The notes beneath the pieces are model-generated. The model was not told the DNA's origin, did not search any database, and was given only the letters and a program-made list of their open reading frames with translations. From Amaricoccus sp047275745 (GTDB taxonomy: Bacteria > Pseudomonadota > Alphaproteobacteria > Rhodobacterales > Rhodobacteraceae), in NCBI RefSeq assembly GCF_047275745.1, contig NZ_JBKQWU010000026.1, forward strand, positions 1-46,742: a stretch of DNA of 46,742 nucleotides, written 5' to 3'. A program made the position numbers and the translations under genes. Below are positions 1 through 7,485 of the stretch, one piece after another; positions within the stretch are counted from its first letter, which is position 1; each line of letters opens with the position of its first letter.

Positions 1-48
1 ATCCGAGGTCTCCGCGCTCGAAGCTCCTCCGTGCTCATTCTCACCCAT
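1..48 (-). CDS. Partial reading frame, start of a putative IS-encoded protein
   Basis: An ATG at 48-46 follows GGAGGTG by a normal spacing and opens the 16-residue frame MGENEHGGASSAETSD, which runs off the window. The peptide is acidic and low in complexity, like the opening at the other window end (MDDKSDVKPGATEASA). Because it begins 52 nt inside a candidate terminal repeat, it may be the first ORF of an insertion sequence. No domain is visible, so the function is inferred from position only. Confidence 0.3.
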   Translation of the reverse strand, partial: MGENEHGGASSAETSD

Positions 49-100
49 CTCAACACCTCCGTCGGCCCAAATTAAGCCGTCTGGGATGTCTCAAGAAACC
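1..100 (-). mobile_element. Candidate insertion-sequence end (left flank)
   Basis: The 14-mer GGTTTCTTGAGACA (minus strand, 100 to 87) recurs exactly, in the opposite orientation, at the other end of the window. On both sides it lies where a conserved gene stops matching its family. Reading outward from the tip, 52 nt precede an ATG that has a strong ribosome-binding site (GGAGGTG). The second element has the same 52-nt spacing, and base similarity beyond the 14-mer is patchy. This suggests the promoter-proximal ends of two related elements. The IS family cannot be named from about 100 bases. The window boundary may itself be an assembly break at a repeat. Confidence 0.5.
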
Positions 101-348
101 CTGGGGCGGAGGACGAGCGAGCCCGACATCAGTACGAATTCGTTGTGCGTGTCGCTCGCGAGCTTGCCGATCTCGTTCAGGAGCGCGGTGGCGTCGCGGA
201 ATTCCTCCTCGCTCAGGCGCACCTCGCGGATGAAGCCATGCAGATGCCGGACGAGCGCGACCATGATCTCGCGCAGGCGCGGGTCCTCGGTCCGTTCCAT
301 CACCTTCACGACGGCTTCGGTGACATCCGCTTCGGTCCTGATCGCCAT
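91..348 (-). pseudogene. Truncated intradiol ring-cleavage dioxygenase, N-terminal domain only
   Basis: The 85-residue frame matches the N-terminal helical domain of hydroxyquinol/catechol 1,2-dioxygenases (Dioxygenase_N family). The recognisable core is TEAVVKVMERTEDPRLREIM, followed by the LVRHLHGFIREVRLSEEEF helix and the FVLMS end. Family members continue for roughly 200 more residues with the Fe(III) ligands (two Tyr, two His), all of which are missing here. Family similarity stops around residue 76. The frame then runs about 20 nt into the candidate IS tip, which supplies its stop codon. The start has a GGGAGAG ribosome-binding site. The intact enzyme would have cleaved hydroxyquinol or a catechol. 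The remnant is probably inactive. Confidence 0.72.
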
Positions 349-460
349 GGCTCTCCCTTTTGTTCGATGGACGAGGGCTGTGTGTCAGATAATCGATTTT
401 CTGTCAAGTATCGCTGGGCGGGTTTTGAGCGTACCGCACCGTGCGTGCCTGATCTTATGC

Positions 461-478
461 GATAATGCACATATTATC
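461..478. promoter_or_regulatory. Inverted repeat between divergent dioxygenase remnant and GntR gene
   Basis: GATAATGCACATATTATC has perfect 6-bp arms (GATAAT/ATTATC) around a 6-bp centre. It sits in a 247-bp divergent intergenic region that is more AT-rich than its surroundings. A second small palindrome, ATACGTAT, lies at 560-567, just upstream of the GntR start. Both are possible operators for the GntR protein, which would fit autoregulation and control of the divergent dioxygenase unit. Binding is inferred only. Confidence 0.35.
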
Positions 479-595
479 ATGCATTGCCTGCAAAATTTGC
501 CCAAAGAGCGGCCCGGGACAGGATGTAAGCCGGTTTGGCGTTGACATAGATCATCGTTTATACGTATCTGCGTCGATGACGCGAGGAGAAACGCC

Positions 596-1324
596 ATGTC
601 GGCCAGGACCGCGTCCATGCTCCGGGAGCTCGGCGCGATGGCGAGCCTGCCGGGCGAGGACGGCAAGAACACGATCTCGAGCCAGCTCGTCGGCCGCCTC
701 CGCGAGGCGATCGTCTCGGGTGCGATCCCCGCCGGCTCCAAGATCAATCTCGACGCCGAGAAGACCCGGTTCCAGGTCAGCCTCAGCCCGTTGCGCGAGG
801 CACTGGCACGGCTGATCTCGGACGGACTGGTGCGCTTCGAGGACAATCGCGGCTATCGGGTGGCGCCGGTCTCGCTCGCCGATTTCGAGGAGATCGCGCG
901 GCTGCGCGACCAGTTCGAGACCTACGCGTTGCGGGAGGCCATCGCGCGCGGCGACCTCGCCTGGGAGAGCGAGGTGATGCGGGCGCTGCATCTCGTGAAC
1001 CGGACGGTACGCGACGCTTCCCGGCCCGGGTCGCTGGAAGCTTGGGAGGCGGTGCATCGGGCCTTTCATCTGACGCTGATCGCCGGAAGCGGCATGCCGA
1101 TCCTGCTCCGGTTCTGTTCGATGCTGCTCAATCTCAACGATCGCTATCGGCGGACCTTTCTTCGGCGGACCTCAGGCGATCGGAACGTGATGATGGAGCA
1201 CAGCGAGATCGCGCAGGCGGCGGTCGCGCGCGACGCCGATCATGCCTGCGACCGGCTGCGCGAGCATCTCGCGCGCACCGCGACCAACCTCAGGCGGCAT
1301 CTCGTCGAGCAGGGTATCGAATAG
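596..1324 (+). CDS. GntR-family transcriptional regulator, FadR/FCD subfamily
   Basis: A 242-residue protein with an N-terminal winged helix at about residues 25-85 (QLVGRLREAIVSGAIPAGSKI, then SLSPLREALARL and the wing LVRFEDNRGYRV). A C-terminal all-helical FCD ligand-binding domain follows at about 95-235. FCD domains usually bind a small carboxylate, often with a metal held by histidines; VHRAFHLTLIAG and LREHLART contain the corresponding histidines. The start is supported by GAGGAG 7 nt upstream. It is divergent from the truncated dioxygenase and followed at 61 nt by a TIM-barrel isomerase gene, which it may co-regulate. The effector is unknown. Confidence 0.88.
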   Translation: MSARTASMLRELGAMASLPGEDGKNTISSQLVGRLREAIVSGAIPAGSKINLDAEKTRFQVSLSPLREALARLISDGLVRFEDNRGYRVAPVSLADFEEIARLRDQFETYALREAIARGDLAWESEVMRALHLVNRTVRDASRPGSLEAWEAVHRAFHLTLIAGSGMPILLRFCSMLLNLNDRYRRTFLRRTSGDRNVMMEHSEIAQAAVARDADHACDRLREHLARTATNLRRHLVEQGIE

Positions 1325-1385
1325 AGGCGCCGCCGTGTCCGGGGGCCGCGCCCGGGGTGGCGCGGGAAGATCAATGGAGGGATGA

Positions 1386-2204
1386 ATGACGGATTCGCGG
1401 CGGCGACCGATAGGTCTCGCGCATTTCTCGGCGATCGGTGTCGAACCGGCCGAATTCGTGACGCGCGCGGCGGCCGCGGGTTTCGGCGCGGTCGGATTTC
1501 GCCTTTTCCCGGCCTTTCCCGGCGCGCCGTATTATACGTTGCGGGCCGGCGGCCCGGCGGCGCGCGAGGTTCGCCTGCGGCTCGACGATACGGGACTTGC
1601 GCTCCATGACATCGAATTCGTCGTGATCGGCGCGGATTTCGATCCCGCGTCCGTCCGCCCGGTGCTCGGGGACGCGGCGGAGCTTGGCGCGCGCCGCCTC
1701 AGCGTCTGCGGCGACGATCCCGACCCGTCCCGGTTCGCCGACCGTTTCGCCGCGCTCTGCGCCGTCGCGGCGGAGGTCGGCATGGCGGTCGATCTCGAGA
1801 ACATGGGCTGGCGGGCGGTTCGCGGCTTCGCCGACAGCATCGCCGCGGTCGAGGCCGCCGGGGCACCGAACGGCGGCGTGCTGGTCGACGCGCTCCACTT
1901 CTTCCGGAACGGCGGCGCGCTCGCGGACCTCGCCGCCGCGGAGCCGGCGCTGATCCGTCACGCGCAGCTCTGCGATGTCCGGGGTCCCGCGCCCGGCGAC
2001 GACGAGGCGAGGATCGCCGAGGCGCGCGCCGGACGCTTCGCCCCGGGAGAGGGTGACCTGCCGCTCGCGGACCTGCTCGCCGCGGTGCCGGAGGAGGCGG
2101 CCGTCTCCGTCGAGGTGCCGATCGACGCGGCGACCTCGGTGGAGAGGCACCTCGCCCGCCTGTTCGAGGGAGCCAGCCGCGTCATGAGCGGAACGACGGC
2201 CTGA
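1386..2204 (+). CDS. Sugar phosphate isomerase/epimerase-like TIM-barrel protein
   Basis: A 272-residue protein of the xylose isomerase-like TIM-barrel superfamily (AP_endonuc_2). The expected acidic metal-site positions are visible: Glu138 in VDLENMGW, Asp168 with His171 in LVDALHFF, and Glu243 in SVEVP. The PGEGDLPL segment (220-227) is typical of the family. The second metal-site position usually held by His appears as Gln194 or Asp197 in HAQLCDVRG. GGAGG lies 5 nt before the ATG, which was preferred over an overlapping ATG at 1382 in another frame. It may isomerise or epimerise a keto-sugar or sugar acid, but the substrate is not recognisable. It probably forms a transcription unit with the upstream GntR gene. 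Confidence 0.75.
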   Translation: MTDSRRRPIGLAHFSAIGVEPAEFVTRAAAAGFGAVGFRLFPAFPGAPYYTLRAGGPAAREVRLRLDDTGLALHDIEFVVIGADFDPASVRPVLGDAAELGARRLSVCGDDPDPSRFADRFAALCAVAAEVGMAVDLENMGWRAVRGFADSIAAVEAAGAPNGGVLVDALHFFRNGGALADLAAAEPALIRHAQLCDVRGPAPGDDEARIAEARAGRFAPGEGDLPLADLLAAVPEEAAVSVEVPIDAATSVERHLARLFEGASRVMSGTTA

Positions 2205-2711
2205 GCGATCGTCGGCGCGAACAGCGGGACCACGCGAGCCAGGTCGCGGCGCACATCCGCGGACAGTGGACCGCCGGGACCCGCCTCCCGCCTCCCGGAA
2301 CCAGCGTATGGCAACGCCGAGGGCCGCCGAGGATGGCGGCGCCCTCTATCCATCGCGCTCCCCGGCTTCATTGCAGGTCGGTATGCCTGCTGGAAGACTC
2401 GACGCGGTTGGCGGCCAAGGTGGCCGGCCTGCCGCGGTCAGGCGGAATGTCATGACCCGAGCGTGGCGCATCCGGGCTTGACGCAAGATTGGCGCTGGCT
2501 CGGCGGACGGGGCAATTATCGCAATACGACGCGCGTGTCGCTTGCCTTGGCCTGGGCGGGGTAGCAGGCTCGCAAGAAGCGACTCGACGGCTGCTACGAC
2601 ATGACGAGCGGGGCCCGACTGCCAAGAGGGCCCGGTTGCGCTCGCGTCCCGGCGGTATCTCCGAACCGGGAGTCCAGCCGTCTGGTCGGGGAAAAGGGGG
2701 AGACCAAGCAC
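2205..2711. other. Intergenic stretch without a convincing gene
   Basis: About 500 bp between the TIM-barrel gene and the MFS gene. Open frames here are short and lack family-like sequence or ribosome-binding sites in register. The frame of the downstream transporter extends upstream to 2601, but that extension is Arg/Pro-rich and unlike a transporter N-terminus. The region presumably carries the transporter promoter. No clear operator was identified. Confidence 0.45.
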
Positions 2712-4061
2712 ATGCCCAAGCAACTATGGATCTGGTCCATCACCGCGGCGCTGGCCGGATTCCTGTTCGGTTTCGACACGGTGGTGATTTCCGGCGCCGA
2801 CCAGCAGCTTCAGGATCTCTGGCAGAGCTCCGACCTGTTCCACGGCATGGTCGTGATGGCGATGGCGCTCTGGGGCACGGTCGTCGGCGCGCTGGTCGGC
2901 GGCTATCCGACCAACAAATACGGCAGAAAGACCACGCTGATCTGGATCGGCGTGCTCTATACGGTCTCCGCCATAGGCTGCGCCGTGGTGAGCGACCCCT
3001 ACAGCTTCGCCTTCTTCCGCTTCGTCGGCGGCCTCGGCGTCGGCGCCTCCACGATCGCGGCGCCCGCCTATATCTCGGAGATCGCGCCCCGGGCGCACCG
3101 CGGCAAGCTCGTCGGGCTCTACCAGTTCAACATCGTCTTCGGCATCCTCGTCGCCTTCTTCTCGAACTACCTGCTGAGCGGCATCGGCGAGGGCGCGTGG
3201 CGCTGGATGCTCGGGATCGAGGCGGTTCCGGCGATCGCCTATACCTTCTTCGCGATGACGATCCCGCGCAGCCCGCGCTGGCTCATCATGCAGGGTCGGT
3301 TCGATGAGGCGCGGCAGGTGCTGATGCTCGCCGATCCGAACCGCGACATCGACGCGGCCTTCGCGCAGATGAAGGGCGAGATCGACGAGGAAGCCAAGGC
3401 GGGCGATGTCACCATCTTCGACAAGCGCTTCCGCTTCATCCTGATGCTGGCCTTCTTCATCGCCTTCTTCAACCAGATGTCGGGCATCAACGCGATCCTC
3501 TACTACGCGCCCCGCATCTTCCAGGAGGCGGGCCTCGGCGAAAGCACGGCGCTTCTGAGCAGCATCGGCGTCGGCGCGGTCAACATGATAGCGACCGGGA
3601 TCGGCGTCTATCTCATCGACCGGGTGGGGCGGAAGACGCTGATGTATATCGGCTCGATCGGCTACATCTTCTCGCTCACGATGGTAGCGCTCGCATTCGG
3701 TCTCGGCTGGGGCGGGCTCTGGGTGCCGTTCTTCCTGTTCTTCTTCATCGCCAGCCATGCGATCGGACAGGGCACGGTGATCTGGGTCTTCATCTCGGAG
3801 ATCTTCCCGAACCGGCTGCGCGGCTATGGCCAGTCCTTCGGAAGCTCGGTGCACTGGCTGCTCGCCGCGGCGGTTCCGGCCTTCATCCCGGTCGCCTTCG
3901 GCACGATCGGGCCGGCGGCGGTCTTCGCGATCTTCGCCGCGACAATGGTGCTGCAACTCCTGTTCGTCGCATTCATGATGCCGGAGACCAAGGGCGTCTC
4001 GCTCGAAGACCTCGCGAGACAGCTCATCGGCAAGGACGCCCGGAAGGCCGCGATCGCCTGA
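2712..4061 (+). CDS. MFS sugar porter family transporter
   Basis: A 449-residue, 12-helix transporter of the sugar porter family, probably a proton/sugar symporter in the inner membrane. Signatures in order: FGFDTVVISGA in helix 1, GGYPTNKYGRK (63-73) in loop 2-3, PRSPRWL before the central loop, NQMSGINAILYYAPRIF in helix 7, DRVGRKTL in loop 8-9, and the terminal PETKG. The start MPKQLWIW was chosen because AAGGGGGAG lies about 9 nt upstream and helix 1 begins at once. A longer in-frame start at 2601 would add a Pro/Arg-rich leader. It converges on the glycoside operon and may import a free sugar or glycoside. The substrate is not determined. Confidence 0.88.
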   Translation: MPKQLWIWSITAALAGFLFGFDTVVISGADQQLQDLWQSSDLFHGMVVMAMALWGTVVGALVGGYPTNKYGRKTTLIWIGVLYTVSAIGCAVVSDPYSFAFFRFVGGLGVGASTIAAPAYISEIAPRAHRGKLVGLYQFNIVFGILVAFFSNYLLSGIGEGAWRWMLGIEAVPAIAYTFFAMTIPRSPRWLIMQGRFDEARQVLMLADPNRDIDAAFAQMKGEIDEEAKAGDVTIFDKRFRFILMLAFFIAFFNQMSGINAILYYAPRIFQEAGLGESTALLSSIGVGAVNMIATGIGVYLIDRVGRKTLMYIGSIGYIFSLTMVALAFGLGWGGLWVPFFLFFFIASHAIGQGTVIWVFISEIFPNRLRGYGQSFGSSVHWLLAAAVPAFIPVAFGTIGPAAVFAIFAATMVLQLLFVAFMMPETKGVSLEDLARQLIGKDARKAAIA

Positions 4062-4079
4062 CCCGGGTCAATACGTAGA

Positions 4080-4101
4080 GCGGCGCCCACTGGGGCGCCG
4101 C
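4080..4101 (+). terminator. Hairpin after the sugar porter gene
   Basis: A perfect 9-bp GC stem, GCGGCGCCC/GGGCGCCGC, with loop ACTG, begins 19 nt after the transporter stop. There is no U-run, so it may act as an intrinsic-like terminator or a 3'-end stabiliser. It lies between convergent transcripts. Confidence 0.5.
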
Positions 4102-4305
4102 CCGACCTTCCCACGCGGCGCGGATGTCCGGGTTGAGCGCGGGGCAGAGAGGATTCGTGACCTTCCCGGAACTCTCCGATCCGGACCTGTTCGCGGCTGT
4201 GGAAGGTGACATTCTGACAACATAAGACTGACTCTCGGCCTCATGAGTGCCGGCGGGTCGATCCGCACCGCCTGGTGTCGGAATCGTCGCGCGGGACCGC
4301 GGCTG

Positions 4306-5520
4306 TCAGGCGCGCGCGGCGGGCTCCGGGGCGGCGAGCGGCGGCGGGCGGGTGGCCGTGCGGGCAATCATCCACGGCGCGAGTTCGCTGACGCCTTGTC
4401 CGATCGCGAGCAGCGCCGCCGCGACGCCGCCGGTGAGGCGCGCGTCCGGTCCGAGTTCGCTCGTGGTGAATTCGATCGATGGCGAGATGGCGCGGTGGGT
4501 GGTGACCTCGATGCTCGAATTGAGCCCGTCGAGCACGAAGGGTTTCGCATTCCCGAGCAGCCCGCCGACGCAGACGACCTTCGGCGCGATGATCTTCGCC
4601 GCGTTCGCCAGCGCGCGCCCGAGATAGCGGCCGGATTCGAAGAGGACGCGCTGGCAGGCGGCGTCGCCCGCCTCGGCCGCGGCCACGATCTCGCGCAGCG
4701 TTTCCCGCTCCGAATCCGAGCCGCGCAGGCTCTGGACGATCGCCCGTTCCGAGACGACCGTCGCGAGGCAGCCCCGGTTGCCGCAGAAACAGACGGCGCC
4801 ACCCTGCTCGACCACCATATGGCCGATCTGTCCCGCCATGCCGTCGCCGCCGCGGTGAACCCTGCCGTCGATGATGAGGCCGCTGCCTATCCCTTCGGAA
4901 CAGGTGACGTTCAGGAAACAGTCCGCGCCCCTGCCCGCCCCCCAGGTCCATTCCGCCAGCGCGTCGAAATTGGCGTCGTTGTCGGCGATGACCGGGACCT
5001 CGAACGCGCGCTCCAGGATCGCCCGGATATCGACCTCTCTCCAGCCGGGGAGCCGGGCCGCGGCCCAGGGCGCGATGGCCCCGGTGGCGCGGTCGATCGG
5101 CGCCTCCACGCCGAGGGCGATGGCGCTCACCGGCCTCCGCGCCGCCTCACCGCCGAGCGCGCGGATCAGCGCGATCACGGCCTCGGGGCCGCCGCTCCCC
5201 GGCAGCGCGGCGTCGAACCGGGTCTCCGCCGCGAAGTCGAGCCACGCCGCTTCGACCGACGAGGCGCCGACGCGGATCGAGACGATCGCGCTCCGCCCGG
5301 CGGTGAGTTCGACCAGCGCCTCGCGGCCGTTGACGCGCCTGAGTTCTACGACTCCATCGGCGCGGAGCGCCTGCACGATGTTGTTGATCGTCGCCGGCGC
5401 CAGTTCCGTCCTGCGCGAGAGCGCCGCCTGCGACGAGGGGCCGTCGGAGCGCAGCGTCTCGATCACCAGATCGACATTGCCGGTCTTGCGGCTCCGCCGG
5501 GTCGTGCCTGCCACGTTCAT
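4306..5520 (-). CDS. ROK-family transcriptional repressor
   Basis: A 404-residue protein with an N-terminal winged helix (about residues 15-75; SSQAALSRRTELAPATINNIVQ) fused to a ROK sugar-binding domain. The ROK part shows the family zinc site CFCGNRGCLATVVSE and the phosphate-loop-like SEGIGSGLIIDG. Such proteins (NagC/Mlc/XylR type) release DNA on binding a sugar or sugar phosphate. It is the last gene of the minus-strand glycoside operon, 93 nt after the GMC oxidoreductase gene, so it is likely the local repressor responding to a pathway sugar. The C-terminal Ala/Pro tail is unusual but short. Confidence 0.88.
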   Translation of the reverse strand: MNVAGTTRRSRKTGNVDLVIETLRSDGPSSQAALSRRTELAPATINNIVQALRADGVVELRRVNGREALVELTAGRSAIVSIRVGASSVEAAWLDFAAETRFDAALPGSGGPEAVIALIRALGGEAARRPVSAIALGVEAPIDRATGAIAPWAAARLPGWREVDIRAILERAFEVPVIADNDANFDALAEWTWGAGRGADCFLNVTCSEGIGSGLIIDGRVHRGGDGMAGQIGHMVVEQGGAVCFCGNRGCLATVVSERAIVQSLRGSDSERETLREIVAAAEAGDAACQRVLFESGRYLGRALANAAKIIAPKVVCVGGLLGNAKPFVLDGLNSSIEVTTHRAISPSIEFTTSELGPDARLTGGVAAALLAIGQGVSELAPWMIARTATRPPPLAAPEPAARA

Positions 5521-5613
5521 GCCCTCGATCCGTATTCCGAAGCTCCGGTAGACAGCGGGGACCGCGGTCGGTCAACCCGGCCCGGCGACGCATGGTCCCC
5601 GACGCCGGCGGTG

Positions 5614-7275
5614 CTAGAGATTTCCCCGCGCGTACTGATCGGCGATGTAGGCGCTGGCGCGGACGGTCAGCGCCATGATCGTGAGCGTCGTGCCCGCCGT
5701 GCCGCTGCTCGCGAAACTGCTCGCGTCGGTGACGAAGACGTTCGGCGCGTCCCAGCACTGGTTGTTCCCGTTCAAGACCGAGGTCGCCGGATCGCTTCCC
5801 ATGCGCGCGCCGCCGCTCTCGTGGATCGCGGCGCCCATCGACATGCTGCCGGTGAAGTTCTGGCGGAACAGGAACCGGCTGAACGGATCGGCCTCGGGGA
5901 AAGCGCCCTTCGGGCCTTCCTCGAGGCCGAGCGCCGAACCGCTGAACTCGACCTCGAACCCGGCGTTGGCGACCATCTCCTTCATCGAAGCCACCTGCGC
6001 GCGGAGCATCTTCTTCTCGTTCTCGCCCATGGCGCAGCTGATATGCGGGATCGGGATGCCCCACCTGTCCTTCCGGCGCGGATGGAGCGAGACCGAGTTC
6101 TCGCGGTTCGCCAGCATCTCGCCGAACCCCATGAAGGCGTATTTCGCATCGCTCTCCGGCCGCGCGACCAGCCTCCCGGCAGTACCCTGATAGGCATAGC
6201 CGCGCAGGAAGTCGTCGTTGGTCACGGTGTCGAGATTTTCGAATCTCGGCACGTAGACGCCGCCGGTCACGCCATAGAACGGGTCGGAGGGCACGGTGTC
6301 GTCGAGCTCGAAGCCCTTCCGGCCGGGGATCGTGCCCATGATCATGCTCGGCACCTGATCCATGAAGTAGCGGCCGAGCACGCCGGAACTGTTGCCGATC
6401 CCGTTCGGGTGCTTGGGCGAGGCGGAGTTCAGGAGCAGCCGCACCGATTCGATCGGCGAGGCGCAGACGACGACGATCGGAGCGTCGACGGTCCGGACCT
6501 CGCGCGTCAGCCGGTCGACATATTCGACGCCGGTCGCCTTGCCCGTGCCCGGATCGGTCAGGATGCGGCGCACGACGGCGTTGGGGCGGGTCGTCAGCCG
6601 GCCGGTCTCGCGCGCGGCGAGGATCGGCTGCGGCACGCGCCTCGCATTGGGCGGCATGTAGCGCCAGGCGACGGGATGCCGGTCGGGCCAGCGCGCCTCG
6701 GTCGCCGCCTTGAATGCCGCCTCCGCCCCGGTGAGCTTCGAGGCGCCCTTGTACTTGCCGCTCGGCAGGTTGCGCACATTGTCCTGACCGCCGTAGATCC
6801 CGAGAAATTCCTCCACATGGTCGTAATAGGGCGCGAGTTCCTCGTAGGAGATCGGCCAGTCCTCGCCATATCCGTCACGCGAGGCGGCCTTGAAGTCGTA
6901 GTCCGTCCAGCGCAGCAACATGCGCCCATAGGTATGAAGCCGACCGCCAAGCTGCTTGCCGCGTATCCAGAGAAACGGCTTGCCGGGCGGGGTCGAATAG
7001 GGGTTCTCGCGGTCATTGACGAAGAGGTGCTTGAGCTGCTTGCCGTAGAAGGCCACCTTCGACTGCGTCGGCTGGCCGGTGACGGCCGCCTGCGCCCGCG
7101 CCCAGAGCTGGATGCCCTTCTCGCCCGGCCCCTTGAAATTGGGTTTGAAATCCGCCTCGGTGATGTCGCGGCCGAATTCGAGCAGCGTGACGTTGAGCCC
7201 GCGTTCGGTCAGTTCCTTGGCGGCGAAGCTGCCGGAAGCGCCCGAGCCGATCACCAGCGCATCGATCTTGGTCAT
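5614..7275 (-). CDS. GMC-family FAD-dependent oxidoreductase, candidate glycoside 3-oxidase/dehydrogenase
   Basis: A 553-residue flavoprotein. An N-terminal dinucleotide fold (VIGSGASGS, residues 8-16) is followed by GMC domains and a C-terminal active-site segment with His485 in HESGGARMG. NVFVTDASSF and a final TLTIMALTVRA helix complete the FAD domain. This subgroup (PF00732/PF05199) includes glucoside 3-dehydrogenases, gluconate 2-dehydrogenases and the FAD-dependent C-glycoside 3-oxidases. The neighbours, a DUF6379/TIM-barrel pair, point to oxidation of the sugar C3 hydroxyl before deglycosylation. No signal peptide and no separate small or cytochrome subunit are seen, so the electron acceptor is open. 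A ribosome-binding site (TGGAG) lies 7 nt upstream. Confidence 0.85.
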   Translation of the reverse strand: MTKIDALVIGSGASGSFAAKELTERGLNVTLLEFGRDITEADFKPNFKGPGEKGIQLWARAQAAVTGQPTQSKVAFYGKQLKHLFVNDRENPYSTPPGKPFLWIRGKQLGGRLHTYGRMLLRWTDYDFKAASRDGYGEDWPISYEELAPYYDHVEEFLGIYGGQDNVRNLPSGKYKGASKLTGAEAAFKAATEARWPDRHPVAWRYMPPNARRVPQPILAARETGRLTTRPNAVVRRILTDPGTGKATGVEYVDRLTREVRTVDAPIVVVCASPIESVRLLLNSASPKHPNGIGNSSGVLGRYFMDQVPSMIMGTIPGRKGFELDDTVPSDPFYGVTGGVYVPRFENLDTVTNDDFLRGYAYQGTAGRLVARPESDAKYAFMGFGEMLANRENSVSLHPRRKDRWGIPIPHISCAMGENEKKMLRAQVASMKEMVANAGFEVEFSGSALGLEEGPKGAFPEADPFSRFLFRQNFTGSMSMGAAIHESGGARMGSDPATSVLNGNNQCWDAPNVFVTDASSFASSGTAGTTLTIMALTVRASAYIADQYARGNL

Positions 7276-7485
7276 GTCGAAACTCCATCCATCCCAGAAG
7301 AGGGAGACCTCGGACGGGACCCCTCAGGTTTTTCTCGGTCCGCGACGCGGACCGGCCCTCGGCCGCGGTCCTCGTCGTCGACGGTGATCGGCTTCTCGTC
7401 GATGACCCGCGCCTCCGTCCGCATCGCGCGCCCGTCGCCACCGCCGGGCGTTCGGGGTGAACGGCGGTCAGGTCATCCGGCGGTC

